Origin: Flavobacteriaceae bacterium
GTDB taxonomy: Bacteria; Bacteroidota; Bacteroidia; Flavobacteriales; Flavobacteriaceae
NCBI GenBank assembly: GCA_021647885.1
Contig: JAKITV010000009.1
Coordinates: 1-63,231, forward strand
Length of the DNA stretch: 63,231 nt
Direction of reading: 5' to 3'
Shown: piece by piece, positions 51,416 to 61,816 of the stretch
Position numbering within the stretch: position 1 is the first letter of the stretch
Layout of the letters: each line of letters begins with the position of its first letter
Program-made: the position numbers and the translations under genes
Notes under the pieces: generated by a model
Told to the model about the DNA's origin: nothing
Databases searched by the model: none
What the model saw: only the letters and a program-made list of their open reading frames with translations

Positions 51416-53401
51416 CTAAACTCTCTCGCGAGAGATTAAATGTATAGGAATATTGAGAATAACTTTAGTGCCAGAAGGATTGCCTTGTTTGTCATGTAAG
51501 TCTTCTATTATTATATTATACATATTTGTATATTTTTTAGAAAAATTTTCCAGACGCTCTTTGGTTAATTCTATGCCAAAAGATTTTCGTTTTAATGTTT
51601 TTTGTTCGTTTATTTCTCTTGAAGCCTTTCTACCAACACCATTATCGGTTATTGAAATGGTAATATGCTTTTTTTTGTTTTTTTCTACTTTCACTTCAAT
51701 TTTTTTATCTTCTTTTTTCGAAGATAGACCATGCCAAAGAGCGTTTTCTATAAATGGTTGCAATATTAGAGAAGGGACTCTAACATTATGAGCACTTACG
51801 TTATCGTCAATTATAATATTAAATGCTATAGCGTTAGAAAATCTAATGTTTTCAATATTCATATAGAGTTCCATAGTATCTAGCTCATTAGAAAGCGGTA
51901 TCTCTTTTTCAGACGAAGCCACAAGGATTTTGCGAATAAGTTTGGCAAACTTGTTTAAATAATAAACAGCATTTTCCTTTTCATTATTAATAATATAAAG
52001 TTTAATAGAGTTTAAAGAATTAAAAATAAAATGAGGATTCATCTGGTTGCGTAGCATATCCTGCTCTAAGGTTAAAATCTTTTTTTCCTGATTTAAATTT
52101 TTGTGCCTATCATAAACTGTAAAAACGATTGAGACTAAAATAATTCCTAACAACCCGAAGAGTAGTGCGAGTTGGTTTTTTTCTAATCTAGATTTTACCA
52201 GTTCATTTTCATGCGCTAATGCTTTAATGGTATTGCTTTTGCTTTCGCTTTCATACTTTAAAACTAAATCGTTAATATAATTTAAATTCCTTTCGTTATT
52301 AATAAATTTTTCTAGGTCATGAGCCCTTTTAAACTCCAATAATGCAGCTTCATGATCACCTTTTATAGCATAGAATTGGGCAAGGTGTTCGTGAACTTCT
52401 ATTTCAGACGACTTTAAACCATACTTTTTAGAAACTTCCATTGCTAGATTAAGATTTTCTTCAGCTTGGTCTAAATTGTTTAATGTATAATTTGCCCAGC
52501 CCAAATTCATATAAGACGTAGAAATATAAAATTGATCTCCAATTTCTAAAGCTTTTTTAAGAGTATTTTTTGAAAGATTTAAAGCATCATTAAACTTTTC
52601 TTGTTTAATATAAATTCGCGCTATACTATTGTAACATATTACACGACCAATTGGAGAGTTTATCTCGTTATTATAACTCAAAGACGTTTCGTAATCTTTT
52701 AGAGCATCTTCAAGAAGACCTTTATACTCTTTAGCGTAACCAATGTTTTGATAGTTTATGGCCAGTCCTAATTTATTGTTTAAGCTTTTTTCAATGGCAA
52801 GAGATTTGTTAAACTGCACCAATGCCAAATCGTATTGCTTTAGTGCCAGATAAATGTTGCCAATGCTGTTTTGGGACACAGCAATGCTGAGCCTTATATT
52901 ACCTGAAGGTGCTTTAATAGTGTTAGCAATGCTAAGTGCTTTTTCATGATAATCGAGTGCCGAACGAATAAAGTCCATTCTCCTGTAAGCAACGCCTTGC
53001 ATATTTAAGCTAAGTATTGTTAATTCTATATTATTTGTTTTTTTAGCTAGTTCTTCAGCTTGTTTATGGCTCTCAATGGCTTTAGAGTAATGAGATATGT
53101 TTCTATAAATCGTACCAAGAGCATTTAGTGCATATGACTGACCTTCTAAATAATTTGAGTTTTTACTTAACAGGACAAAATGTTTCATCTTAAGAGAATC
53201 ATTTTTATACTTAAAAAAAATAGAATCTATGGTTTCAAACTTTGAAGATTTTAAAGCAAGAGCGTTATCTATTATGTCTTTAAACGGTATTTCTAAAGAG
53301 CCTTGAGCAATTGTTTTAGAAGCGTAAAGTAAAAATAGAGTAGCAATAATCCAGAAGATTTTTAATTTAATTGCTGAAGGAATATGTGTGCTAACAGACA
53401 T
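51416..53401 (-). CDS. TPR-containing LytS-type sensor histidine kinase
   Basis: A 661-residue kinase: signal/anchor (about 10-30), a periplasmic array of tetratricopeptide repeats (AIESHKQAEELAKKT, ALDYHEKALSIANTI, QYDLALVQFNKSLAIEKSL and others), one transmembrane helix (about 410-430), then the His-kinase domain of the LytS type (RNQMNPHFIFNSLNSIKLYI) with HATPase motifs NALWHGLSSK and DNGVGRKASR. Its stop lies after the ATG overlap with the response regulator upstream. Confidence 0.9.
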   Translation of the reverse strand: MSVSTHIPSAIKLKIFWIIATLFLLYASKTIAQGSLEIPFKDIIDNALALKSSKFETIDSIFFKYKNDSLKMKHFVLLSKNSNYLEGQSYALNALGTIYRNISHYSKAIESHKQAEELAKKTNNIELTILSLNMQGVAYRRMDFIRSALDYHEKALSIANTIKAPSGNIRLSIAVSQNSIGNIYLALKQYDLALVQFNKSLAIEKSLNNKLGLAINYQNIGYAKEYKGLLEDALKDYETSLSYNNEINSPIGRVICYNSIARIYIKQEKFNDALNLSKNTLKKALEIGDQFYISTSYMNLGWANYTLNNLDQAEENLNLAMEVSKKYGLKSSEIEVHEHLAQFYAIKGDHEAALLEFKRAHDLEKFINNERNLNYINDLVLKYESESKSNTIKALAHENELVKSRLEKNQLALLFGLLGIILVSIVFTVYDRHKNLNQEKKILTLEQDMLRNQMNPHFIFNSLNSIKLYIINNEKENAVYYLNKFAKLIRKILVASSEKEIPLSNELDTMELYMNIENIRFSNAIAFNIIIDDNVSAHNVRVPSLILQPFIENALWHGLSSKKEDKKIEVKVEKNKKKHITISITDNGVGRKASREINEQKTLKRKSFGIELTKERLENFSKKYTNMYNIIIEDLHDKQGNPSGTKVILNIPIHLISRERV

Positions 53402-54135
53402 TATAGTTTTTCTAAAAAATCTGATTTCCGTTGGCGTGCAACAGGTATCTTATGATTAGATTCCATGACAACATAACCATCGGTTTTTAAAAATTCTTTA
53501 ACCTTATTTAAATTAACTATAAATGAATTATGAATTCTGAAAAATTCATGTTCAGGTAAAAGATTATTTACATCCTTTAGCTTTTTGGTTACCACAAGTT
53601 TTTGGTTTCTTGTTAAAAAGAAAGTACTGTAATTGCCATCAGATTGAATAAATAAAATGTCTTTAGTCTTAAGAAATATTAATTTCCCGTCTGTATTTAA
53701 AGTAATTTTCTTGTTGTTCTGCTTTTTATTTATATCCAAAAGAAGTTTTTCAAATTTATTTGAATTTATAATTCGCGAATTAAATTTTATTATTTTTTGT
53801 ATAGTGTCACTTAAATCATCAGAATCAATAGGCTTTAGCAAATAATCCATTGCTTCGTGCTTTAGAGCTTTTATGGCATACTCATCATAAGCAGTAGTAA
53901 TAACTACAGCAAAATCTCGATTCGTTAATTTTTCAAGAAACTGAAATCCATCCATAGTAGGCATTTGTATATCTAAGAACAAACAATCTGGAGTGTTGGT
54001 TTTTAAAAAAACCAGTGCATCCTTCGGATCAGTAAATGTCTTAATAATTTTAATATCCTCATTAAAATTAGTGAGTTCCCAAGATAAACTTTGGATAGCT
54101 TTGGACTCGTCGTCAACAATTACAGCATTTAACAT
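53401..54135 (-). CDS. LytTR-family response regulator
   Basis: A 244-residue regulator: receiver domain with Asp55 in FLDIQMP and VDDESKAI, and a C-terminal LytTR DNA-binding domain (DILFIQSDGNYSTFFL, FFRIHNSFIVNLNKVKEF, IPVARQRKSDFLEKL). Its 3' end overlaps the kinase start by one base. Two direct repeats 120-150 bp upstream (54255-54286) are candidate binding sites. Confidence 0.93.
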   Translation of the reverse strand: MLNAVIVDDESKAIQSLSWELTNFNEDIKIIKTFTDPKDALVFLKTNTPDCLFLDIQMPTMDGFQFLEKLTNRDFAVVITTAYDEYAIKALKHEAMDYLLKPIDSDDLSDTIQKIIKFNSRIINSNKFEKLLLDINKKQNNKKITLNTDGKLIFLKTKDILFIQSDGNYSTFFLTRNQKLVVTKKLKDVNNLLPEHEFFRIHNSFIVNLNKVKEFLKTDGYVVMESNHKIPVARQRKSDFLEKL

Positions 54136-54254
54136 ATATTAAAAGTAGTTAGTGTATAGTTAAATTTTTTAGCAGCTTGTATAAATGGTAGTATTTATTG
54201 TATAGTTAGTTTTTTGTAAAGCTACTAATTTTAATATATAAAAAAGAACATACC

Positions 54255-54286
54255 ATCCATACATTAAAAATGGCTATCCATACATT
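54255..54286 (-). promoter_or_regulatory. Candidate LytTR binding sites: two direct repeats 21 bp apart
   Basis: ATCCATACATT occurs at 54255-54265 and 54276-54286, the starts 21 bp apart, two helical turns. LytTR regulators bind pairs of direct repeats at this spacing. The site is 120-150 bp upstream of the response regulator start, so autoregulation is plausible. Confidence 0.5.
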
Positions 54287-54407
54287 GAAATACTTTTAAG
54301 GTGAATTATTTAAGATATTTGTATTTTGTAACAAAAATTTTGGTTTAGGCTAAAAATATACAAAGTGATGTAGGGATCGCTTTATGATTAATTGCTATTA
54401 ATCAATT

Positions 54408-54438
54408 AAAAAACCAGAAGAAATTCTGGTTTTTTTTT
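54408..54438 (+). terminator. Orphan terminator
   Basis: CCAGAA-GAAA-TTCTGG with flanking A-run and T-run of 9. No coding gene precedes it on the plus strand, suggesting a small RNA or antisense transcript. Confidence 0.65.
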
Positions 54439-54497
54439 GTTTAGATTTGGAAAAGAAAAACTATTTATTTGGAAATAGTTTAGTTAATTATTGGGAA

Positions 54498-54526
54498 AAG
54501 TGAGAGCTAATAACTCTCACTTTTTG
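54498..54526 (+). terminator. Second orphan terminator
   Basis: AAGTGAGAG (54498-54506) / CTCTCACTT (54514-54522) then TTT. It lies 60 bp after the first orphan terminator, with a small hairpin in between. Confidence 0.6.
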
Positions 54527-54825
54527 TTTGGTTTTATCTGTAATTAAGAAGCTAAAAGAAAATTTTAAAATTCACTTTTTTACCGTTTTGTAAAAAGCAC
54601 AATTTCATGAAGTTACGTTATACTATCAATTGTAAAGCATTAACAATCAATAAGATACAATATTTTTGATTTATACTTTATTTAAGTTTAAAACTACTCG
54701 TTGTTAAGAACTTGTTAACAATGTTTATAAAAATGGCTTTCTTTTTCGGCTTCAATTTTAAATATTTGTTAGTTCCAATTCGAAGCAATAATTCAGAGTA
54801 ATAAATCTCATAACAAATTACAAAT

Positions 54826-55806
54826 ATGTCACAACAAATTGAGCCAATTTTAAAAGAGAATAAAGACCGATTTGTGATTTTTCCCATTCAGCATCATGAT
54901 ATTTGGGAATGGTATAAAAAACAAGAAGCGAGCATCTGGACAGCTGAAGAAATTGATTTACATCAAGATATTTCAGATTGGAATACCAAATTAAACGACG
55001 ACGAACGCTATTTTATTAAACATATTTTAGCATTTTTTGCCGCAAGTGATGGAATTGTTAATGAAAACTTAGCCGAAAATTTTGTTTCAGAAGTACAGTA
55101 CACCGAAGCTAAATTCTTTTACGGATTTCAAATAATGATGGAAAATATACACTCTGAAGTATATTCGCTATTAATTGATACTTATGTAAAGGACGACAAA
55201 GAGAAAAACGATTTATTTACAGCCATAGATACATTTCCTGCTATTAAAGAAAAAGCCGATTGGGCTTTAAAATGGATTGATAGTCCAAGTTTTGCAGAAC
55301 GATTAATTGCTTTTGCAGCAGTTGAAGGTATTTTCTTTTCCGGAAGTTTTTGCTCAATATTTTGGCTTAAAAAACGCGGATTATTACCTGGATTAACCTT
55401 TTCTAACGAGCTTATTTCTAGAGACGAAGGTCTGCATTGTGATTTTGCGGTGCATATACATCAAAATCATATTGTAAATAAAGTGCCAAAAGAACGAATT
55501 ACAGGAATATTAACCAACGCTTTAGATATTGAACGCTCATTTATTACAGAGTCACTTCCTGTAAGTTTAATTGGTATGAATGCTAAATTAATGACTCAAT
55601 ATCTAGAATTTGTGACCGACAGATTGTTAGTGGAATTTGGTTGCGAAAAAGTCTATAATTCCACAAATCCTTTCGACTTTATGGACATGATTTCTTTACA
55701 AGGGAAAACTAATTTCTTTGAGAAACGCGTGTCAGAATATCAAAAAGCAGGTGTTCTGAATAAAGAAGAAGAGAAAGACAAATTCAGTTTTGATGCTGAC
55801 TTTTAG
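54826..55806 (+). CDS. nrdB: Ribonucleoside-diphosphate reductase small subunit (class Ia)
   Basis: A 326-residue R2 subunit holding the di-iron/tyrosyl-radical site. Iron ligands and the radical region read [40 protein letters not shown] and [18 protein letters not shown], with [14 protein letters not shown]. The motifs FYGFQ and MENIHSE are closer to the eukaryotic type than to the E. coli type. The C-terminal FSFDADF tail is the R1-docking peptide. Confidence 0.95.
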   Translation: MSQQIEPILKENKDRFVIFPIQHHDIWEWYKKQEASIWTAEEIDLHQDISDWNTKLNDDERYFIKHILAFFAASDGIVNENLAENFVSEVQYTEAKFFYGFQIMMENIHSEVYSLLIDTYVKDDKEKNDLFTAIDTFPAIKEKADWALKWIDSPSFAERLIAFAAVEGIFFSGSFCSIFWLKKRGLLPGLTFSNELISRDEGLHCDFAVHIHQNHIVNKVPKERITGILTNALDIERSFITESLPVSLIGMNAKLMTQYLEFVTDRLLVEFGCEKVYNSTNPFDFMDMISLQGKTNFFEKRVSEYQKAGVLNKEEEKDKFSFDADF

Positions 55807-55839
55807 TCTGAAATAAAAAAACCTTATTGATAATTAATG

Positions 55840-56002
55840 ATACCAATTTAATTTTGTGATGTCGTAATAATTGTATTGAGTTATTTTTTGCAAGATTGAA
55901 GAGAAAATTATTTAGCATAGCCTTTGTTATGGTAAATAATTTTTACAAAAATATTGTGAAAAAGAAACAATATAATGCGACCTTATAAATTTAAATTGGT
56001 AT
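55840..56002. mobile_element. MITE-like 163-bp element with 12-bp terminal inverted repeats
   Basis: ATACCAATTTAA (55840-55851) is exactly inverted at 55991-56002, and imperfect matching continues inward (TTTTGTGATGTCG versus ATTTATAAGGTCG). No ORF inside. It lies in the otherwise gene-free 359-bp spacer between nrdB and nrdA. A target duplication is not clear. Confidence 0.5.
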
Positions 56003-56165
56003 GAGAAGCTTCCTTTGTTTAGAAGCTTCAAAAACAACAACTTTAGTTTTTAACCAAAACTGAAACCACTAAATTTTATTCTGATTTGTTTCAGACAAAA
56101 ATTTAGACTAACCAGCTAACCTTTTTCTGTAAATAACATCAGAAAAATTAAACTTGTAACGCAAT

Positions 56166-58640
56166 ATGTATGTAGTAAAAAGAAACGGCAAAAAAGAACC
56201 AATGATGTTTGACAAAATCACTTCCAGAGTGAGAAAAATGTGTTATGGTTTAAATAATTTAGTAGATCCTGTAAAAATTTCAATGCGTGTTATTGAAGGA
56301 TTGTACGATGGCGTTACTACAAGTGAACTTGATAACCTTGCCGCTGAAGTTGCAGCAACAATGACAACTGCACATCCAGATTATGCAAAGCTTGCCGCAA
56401 GAATCTCTGTTTCTAATTTACATAAAAGCACTAAAAAGTCGTTTTCTGAAACTATGGAAGATTTATACACTTATGTGAATCCTCGAAACGGTAAAAAAGC
56501 ACCACTTTTGTCGGATGAAGTGTATCAGGTCATCATGGATAATAAAGAAAGATTGGATTCTACAATTATCTACAATCGAGATTTTGGCTACGACTATTTT
56601 GGTTTTAAAACACTAGAACGTTCTTACCTTTTAAAATTAAACGGCAAAATTGCTGAGCGTCCACAGCATATGCTCATGAGGGTTTCTATTGGGATTCATT
56701 TAAACGATTTAGATGCTGCAATTGAGACTTACGAGCTCATGTCTAAAAAGTATTTTACACACGCTACACCAACATTGTTCAATTCTGGGACACCAAAACC
56801 ACAAATGTCGTCATGTTTTTTATTAACGATGAAAGATGATAGTATTGAGGGTATTTACGATACATTAAAACAAACGGCAAAAATTTCACAATCGGCTGGA
56901 GGAATTGGGTTATCTATACATAACATTCGTGCAACAGGGAGTTATATTGCTGGGACCAATGGTACAAGTAATGGCATTGTGCCAATGTTGCAAGTGTTTA
57001 ACGATACAGCGCGTTATGTAGATCAAGGAGGCGGAAAACGTAAAGGAAGTTTTGCTATTTATTTAGAACCTTGGCATGCCGATATTTTCGATTTTCTTGA
57101 ATTAAAGAAAAATCACGGAAAAGAAGAAATGCGTGCACGAGATTTGTTTTATGCTATGTGGATTTCAGATTTATTTATGAAACGCGTACAGGAAGATGGA
57201 CTATGGACATTAATGTGCCCTAACGAATGCCCTGGATTATGTGATGTTTATGGAGAAGAATTTGAAGCATTATACACAAAATATGAAGCTGAAAATAAAG
57301 GGCGTAAATCTGTAAAAGCAAGAGAACTTTGGGAGAAAATTCTAGAATCTCAAATTGAGACAGGAACACCTTATATGTTGTATAAAGATGCAGCAAACCG
57401 TAAATCCAATCAAAAGAATTTAGGTACTATTCGTTCTTCAAATTTATGTACAGAAATTATGGAGTACACTTCTCCAGACGAAATCGCTGTATGTAATTTG
57501 GCGTCAATAGCATTGCCAATGTTTATTAAAAATGGAGCTTTTGACCATAAAGAATTGTTCCGTATTACAAAGCGTGTTACTAAAAACTTGAATAAAGTAA
57601 TAGACAGAAATTATTATCCTGTAAAAGAAGCCGAAAACTCTAATTTTCGTCATCGTCCAATTGGTTTAGGAGTTCAAGGATTAGCAGATACGTTTATTAA
57701 ACTACGATTGCCTTTTACAAGTGATGAAGCAAAAAAATTAAATAAAGATATTTTTGAAACGCTTTATTTTGCTGCTGTAACAACATCTATGGAGGAAGCT
57801 AAAGAAGATGGTCCTTACCAAAGTTATAAAGGCTCACCTATAAGTAAAGGAAAATTTCAATATAACCTTTGGGGAATTAAAGATGAAGAATTAAGTGGTC
57901 TTTGGGATTGGGATAATCTTCGAAAAAAAGTATTAAAACATGGTGTACGCAATTCGTTATTAGTTGCACCAATGCCAACAGCAAGCACCTCTCAAATACT
58001 TGGCAACAATGAATGTTTTGAACCATATACATCAAACATTTATACACGACGTGTACTTTCGGGAGAATTTATTGTGGTAAACAAACATTTGTTAGAAGAT
58101 TTGGTAGAATTAGGACTTTGGAACGATGGCTTGAAACAAGATATTATGAGAGCAAATGGTTCTATTCAAGATATTGATATTATACCTCAAGATATTAAAG
58201 AGCTTTACAAAACGGTTTGGGAATTAAGCATGAAAGATATTATAGATATGTCGCGCCAAAGAGGATACTTTATAGACCAATCGCAATCGTTAAATTTATT
58301 TTTAGAAGGTGCTACAATGGCTAAACTAACATCAATGCATTTTTACGCATGGAAGAGCGGTTTAAAAACAGGAATGTATTACTTACGCACAAAGAGTGCT
58401 GTTGATGCTATTAAATTCACATTAGATAAAGAAAAAAAAGCAGAGCCAACCTCAGAGATTGTAGAAGTAGATGAAAAACTTGTTGCGCAACAAAAACAAC
58501 AAGCTATTAAAACTGCTGAAAAATTTGCAAAACAAGTTACTAAAGTAGAAATAGAACCAATGTCTGCCGAAGAAATGAAAACCTTAATTGCTCAATCAAA
58601 AGAAGATCAAGGAGACGATTGCTTAATGTGTGGCTCATAA
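56166..58640 (+). CDS. nrdA: Ribonucleoside-diphosphate reductase large subunit (class Ia)
   Basis: An 824-residue R1 subunit reducing ribonucleotides. N-terminal ATP cone ([24 protein letters not shown]), active-site core with [12 protein letters not shown] and [11 protein letters not shown], the [25 protein letters not shown] motif, and a C-terminal CLMCGS with the redox Cys pair. It pairs with nrdB; the spacer holds the MITE-like element. Confidence 0.97.
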   Translation: MYVVKRNGKKEPMMFDKITSRVRKMCYGLNNLVDPVKISMRVIEGLYDGVTTSELDNLAAEVAATMTTAHPDYAKLAARISVSNLHKSTKKSFSETMEDLYTYVNPRNGKKAPLLSDEVYQVIMDNKERLDSTIIYNRDFGYDYFGFKTLERSYLLKLNGKIAERPQHMLMRVSIGIHLNDLDAAIETYELMSKKYFTHATPTLFNSGTPKPQMSSCFLLTMKDDSIEGIYDTLKQTAKISQSAGGIGLSIHNIRATGSYIAGTNGTSNGIVPMLQVFNDTARYVDQGGGKRKGSFAIYLEPWHADIFDFLELKKNHGKEEMRARDLFYAMWISDLFMKRVQEDGLWTLMCPNECPGLCDVYGEEFEALYTKYEAENKGRKSVKARELWEKILESQIETGTPYMLYKDAANRKSNQKNLGTIRSSNLCTEIMEYTSPDEIAVCNLASIALPMFIKNGAFDHKELFRITKRVTKNLNKVIDRNYYPVKEAENSNFRHRPIGLGVQGLADTFIKLRLPFTSDEAKKLNKDIFETLYFAAVTTSMEEAKEDGPYQSYKGSPISKGKFQYNLWGIKDEELSGLWDWDNLRKKVLKHGVRNSLLVAPMPTASTSQILGNNECFEPYTSNIYTRRVLSGEFIVVNKHLLEDLVELGLWNDGLKQDIMRANGSIQDIDIIPQDIKELYKTVWELSMKDIIDMSRQRGYFIDQSQSLNLFLEGATMAKLTSMHFYAWKSGLKTGMYYLRTKSAVDAIKFTLDKEKKAEPTSEIVEVDEKLVAQQKQQAIKTAEKFAKQVTKVEIEPMSAEEMKTLIAQSKEDQGDDCLMCGS

Positions 58641-58649
58641 CAAATTGTC

Positions 58650-58669
58650 ATTCCTGTGTAGGCAGGAAT
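58650..58669. repeat. Palindrome after nrdA, family C
   Basis: ATTCCTG-TGTAGG-CAGGAAT, of the same type as 29048-29067. May end the nrdA transcript. Confidence 0.6.
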
Positions 58670-58766
58670 CCAAATAAAATTAAATAATGATATCAAGCAT
58701 TTCTTTCTGTGATTTTAAAAGAGATGGTTTTTTGTTAAATCAATAAATTATTTTTAAGAATTTTGT

Positions 58767-59204
58767 ATGGATAAATTTCTAAAAGCAGCTATAGAAGAAG
58801 CCAAAAAAGGGATGGAAGAAGGCGGAATACCAATCGGATCTGTTGTTGTATATAACGGAAAGATTATTGGAAGAGGACATAATCGAAGAGTTCAAAATGG
58901 AAGTGTCGTTCTACATGGCGAAATGGACGCTTTAGAAAATGCAGGACGACAATCTGCAAATGTGTATAAAAACTGTACATTATACACAACCTTATCTCCA
59001 TGTGCAATGTGTAGTGGAGCGATTTTATTATATGGAATACCTAAAGTAATTATAGGAGAGAACACAACTTTTTTAGGCGAAGAAGCACTTTTAAAATCAA
59101 GAGGTGTTAATGTTGAGGTTGTCAATAATCAAGAATGTAAAGATCTCATGACATTATTTATAACTACTAATCCTGAATTGTGGAATGAAGATATTGGAGT
59201 TTAA
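58767..59204 (+). CDS. Cytosine deaminase, yeast Fcy1-like
   Basis: A 145-residue zinc deaminase: GGIPIGSVVV, HGEMDALENAGR, TTLSPCAMCSGAILLYGIPKVIIGEN and the C-terminal PELWNEDIG. Along its whole length it is closer to yeast cytosine deaminase (HGE..LENCGR, CTGAIIMYGIP, W.EDIGE) than to TadA-type tRNA deaminases. It would convert cytosine to uracil in salvage. Single-gene unit after nrdA. Confidence 0.85.
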   Translation: MDKFLKAAIEEAKKGMEEGGIPIGSVVVYNGKIIGRGHNRRVQNGSVVLHGEMDALENAGRQSANVYKNCTLYTTLSPCAMCSGAILLYGIPKVIIGENTTFLGEEALLKSRGVNVEVVNNQECKDLMTLFITTNPELWNEDIGV

Positions 59205-59211
59205 AACTAAA

Positions 59212-59382
59212 CTATTCCTTCTTCAAAATATCTGTCCCTAAATATTTATCATCCTTATTATAATACCAAGCTCTGTTTTTAGGCATTATTATATTATTAA
59301 TGGTTTCTTCTTCTGTAAGTAAAATATATTCGCCTGTATCATCTTTTTGATCTCCGTTTTCATTCTTATTAAATAATAAGTT
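59212..59382 (-). pseudogene. 3' fragment of an unknown gene
   Basis: The minus strand encodes 56 codons with no start, bounded by a TAA upstream: FNKNENGDQKDDTGEYILL, TEEETINNIIMPKNRAWYYN, KDDKYLGTDILKKE-stop. It looks like the remnant C-terminus of a protein; I do not recognise the family. Confidence 0.4.
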
Positions 59383-59402
59383 TTACAAATATATAAAAAC
59401 AG

Positions 59403-59427
59403 AAAACCACCTTATTAAGGTGGTTTT
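59403..59427 (-). terminator. Terminator of the phosphate transporter
   Basis: AAAACCACCTT-ATT-AAGGTGGTTTT; placed just after the Pit gene stop on the minus strand. Confidence 0.75.
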
Positions 59428-59448
59428 TATAGTCTGGTTTTTGGTTAT

Positions 59449-61740
59449 TTAGTTTTCAGAGTCATCTTCAGTACTTGGTGGCAAAGTAGCTGGTTCAACA
59501 GAGCTGTCATGCGAGTTATGGTACTCTTCTAAAAGATTCATGGTTGCATTTAGTAAATCTTTAGTTTCTAATAACAAGCTAAAATACAATGCTGTGTTTT
59601 TTGGGCTTCCTTCTTCTGTTCTTGTTCTAGTAACCTGTGCATGAATTTTTTCCTTCACTAAATCATAAACGACTCTTTTGTTTTTTAAGAGGCTACCAAT
59701 TTGTTCGAACGAACGTGAATCGAAAGCTTTTTTAGTATCATTAAACAATATCTCGAGAGCATCATCTACTTGCTTAAGTTCTTTTATTTGGTTGAATTTT
59801 AATTTTTTATGATTATTATTTACATGTTTATGACTCACTTTGGAGATATATTCTAAAGATTGCACTATGTCTTGTAAATATCCTAAAATATGAATATAGA
59901 AATTACTGGCACCAACACTAGACTCATCTAAATTTTTAATAAAATAGAAAATGTTGTCTCTTAACTCATCAACTTCAGCAGAAAGTTTAACAATTTGTTT
60001 TTTGTTGTTTTTAAGTAAAGATAAATCTTGTAGAGCAAGACCTCTAATAGCATTAGTATAAATTCTATTTCCACGTTTTACAACATTTGCAATGTTCGTT
60101 GCACTTTCATGAATTACACCTTGAACAGAACTGCTTTCCGCTTTTGTTAAACTATCCTCTGCTTTAGTTTCCTGAGATTTCTTTTTATGAGAAATATAAT
60201 TTCTTGCTAATAACAAAACGGCAATAAACAATAAAATAGCAATAGCTGTTGGGCCACCAATATGTATAAGATATACCATTATTGCAGCTCCTGTAAAAGC
60301 GCTAAATGCAGTAAAGAACCAACCTCCTATTACATTAAGCACGCCAGCTACACGATATACTGCGCTTTCACTACCCCAAGCCCTGTCGGCTAAAGAAGTA
60401 CCCATAGCTACCATAAAGGTAACATAAGTAGTAGAAAGCGGTAATTTATATGATGTAGCAATAGATATTAATACACCAGCCACCATTAAGTTTACTGAAG
60501 CTCTAATGGTATCAAAAGCTGGAACTTCATAACTTTTATCCTTTGGAAGCAAAACTACTGGTTTTTCAAAGTTTCTATTAATAGAATCCTGTATTGATTT
60601 TGGCAGAATTGAGTTAAAACCATTGCTTAAATATGTGGAACCTCTAACCACTAAACGGGATATTAAATTAGGTTGAAATTTTTCGTGTATTTCGCCTTGA
60701 GTTGATAGTCCAATTTCTGTATCTGCAACAGTACGCGCTTTTTTAGAAAACCACAATGTTACGACCATAACACCACCTGCAATAAACAATAATAGAGGTT
60801 CAGCAGGGACTTTTTTTGCTAGATCTACCATAGCAAATGCTGATGCATCAACTCCAGATGCAGCCCAAGCTTCATAAGAATGATAAGCAGCCATTGGAAC
60901 TCCAATAAAATTTACTAGGTCGTTGCCTGAAAATGCTAATGCTAAACCAAAGGTGCCGATAATAATTACAAAAGAAAGAATACTCTTTTTAAGAAATTTC
61001 ATGTATAATGCAGAAAAAACGGCCCAAAACACAAAACTAGCTGCTATAATTAGAAGTTCGTTTCCTTCTAAAACACCTTTTAATCCTTTATAGTAAGGAG
61101 TTCCTTTTAGTCCTTTTAGGAAAATAAAATAAGTAATTGCAGTTAATGCAACGCCTCCAAAAATAGCACCAATATTTTTTATTTTTTTTTCATAATGAAA
61201 TGAAAAAATAAGTCTTGACATATATTGTACAAGTGCGCCTACAGTAAAGGCTATAAATACCGAGAGTACAATTCCAAAAATAATCATTGAGGCTTTATCA
61301 GAATTGATATATTTTGATAAATCACTTACATTTTCAGCACTATTGGCCGATATTTTAATTAATGCCATAGCTACTGAAGCACCAAGTAATTCAAATACAA
61401 TAGATACTGTAGTTGAAGTAGGCATCCCCAATGTGTTAAAGAAATCAAGTAATAATATATCAGTAATCATTACTGCCATAAAAATAATCATAATTTCACT
61501 AAACATAAATTCTCCCGGATTAAAGATGCCTTTACGCGCTACTTCCATCATTCCGCTTGAAGAAATTGCACCTATAAAAATCCCTAAACTTGCAACAATC
61601 ATTATTGTTTTAAACGAGATTGCTTTAGAGCCAATGGCAGAATTTAAAAAGTTTACGGCATCATTACTTACGCCTACAACCAAATCGGCAATCGCTAAAA
61701 TGGCAAGCGCAACAATCATTAATAAGTATATATTGTCCAT
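59449..61740 (-). CDS. Pit-type inorganic phosphate transporter with PhoU-like C-terminus
   Basis: A 763-residue PHO-4 family transporter: SNDAVNFLNSAIGSKA in the first helices and the second-half signature LPLSTTYVTFMVAMGTSLADRAW, about ten to twelve membrane segments. After residue about 545 comes a cytoplasmic helical domain (IHESATNIANVVKRGNRIYTNAI, LSLLKNNKKQIVKLSAEVDELRDNI) resembling PhoU. The OprP porin gene lies 77 bp upstream, so the two form a phosphate route. Confidence 0.9.
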   Translation of the reverse strand: MDNIYLLMIVALAILAIADLVVGVSNDAVNFLNSAIGSKAISFKTIMIVASLGIFIGAISSSGMMEVARKGIFNPGEFMFSEIMIIFMAVMITDILLLDFFNTLGMPTSTTVSIVFELLGASVAMALIKISANSAENVSDLSKYINSDKASMIIFGIVLSVFIAFTVGALVQYMSRLIFSFHYEKKIKNIGAIFGGVALTAITYFIFLKGLKGTPYYKGLKGVLEGNELLIIAASFVFWAVFSALYMKFLKKSILSFVIIIGTFGLALAFSGNDLVNFIGVPMAAYHSYEAWAASGVDASAFAMVDLAKKVPAEPLLLFIAGGVMVVTLWFSKKARTVADTEIGLSTQGEIHEKFQPNLISRLVVRGSTYLSNGFNSILPKSIQDSINRNFEKPVVLLPKDKSYEVPAFDTIRASVNLMVAGVLISIATSYKLPLSTTYVTFMVAMGTSLADRAWGSESAVYRVAGVLNVIGGWFFTAFSAFTGAAIMVYLIHIGGPTAIAILLFIAVLLLARNYISHKKKSQETKAEDSLTKAESSSVQGVIHESATNIANVVKRGNRIYTNAIRGLALQDLSLLKNNKKQIVKLSAEVDELRDNIFYFIKNLDESSVGASNFYIHILGYLQDIVQSLEYISKVSHKHVNNNHKKLKFNQIKELKQVDDALEILFNDTKKAFDSRSFEQIGSLLKNKRVVYDLVKEKIHAQVTRTRTEEGSPKNTALYFSLLLETKDLLNATMNLLEEYHNSHDSSVEPATLPPSTEDDSEN

Positions 61741-61816
61741 AATTTAATTAGAAATAGTTTGCAAATATCTATACTGTTTTTGAGTAAAATGTTACCAAAA
61801 TGTTATGTTTTATATT

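Larger units (their letters stand above)
54136..54825. other. Gene-poor spacer between LytTR regulator and nrdB
   Basis: No coding gene. It contains the LytTR repeats, two terminator-like hairpins (54408-54438 and 54498-54526), a further hairpin AACTATTT/AAATAGTT (about 54459-54481) and TATTTTTG at 54661-54668 as a possible nrdB -7 box. Confidence 0.5.

Noticed and set aside
54700-54730. TTGTTAACAA-type palindrome as a replication origin or NrdR box
   Set aside because: No DnaA boxes nearby and no match to the NrdR box pattern; left unannotated.
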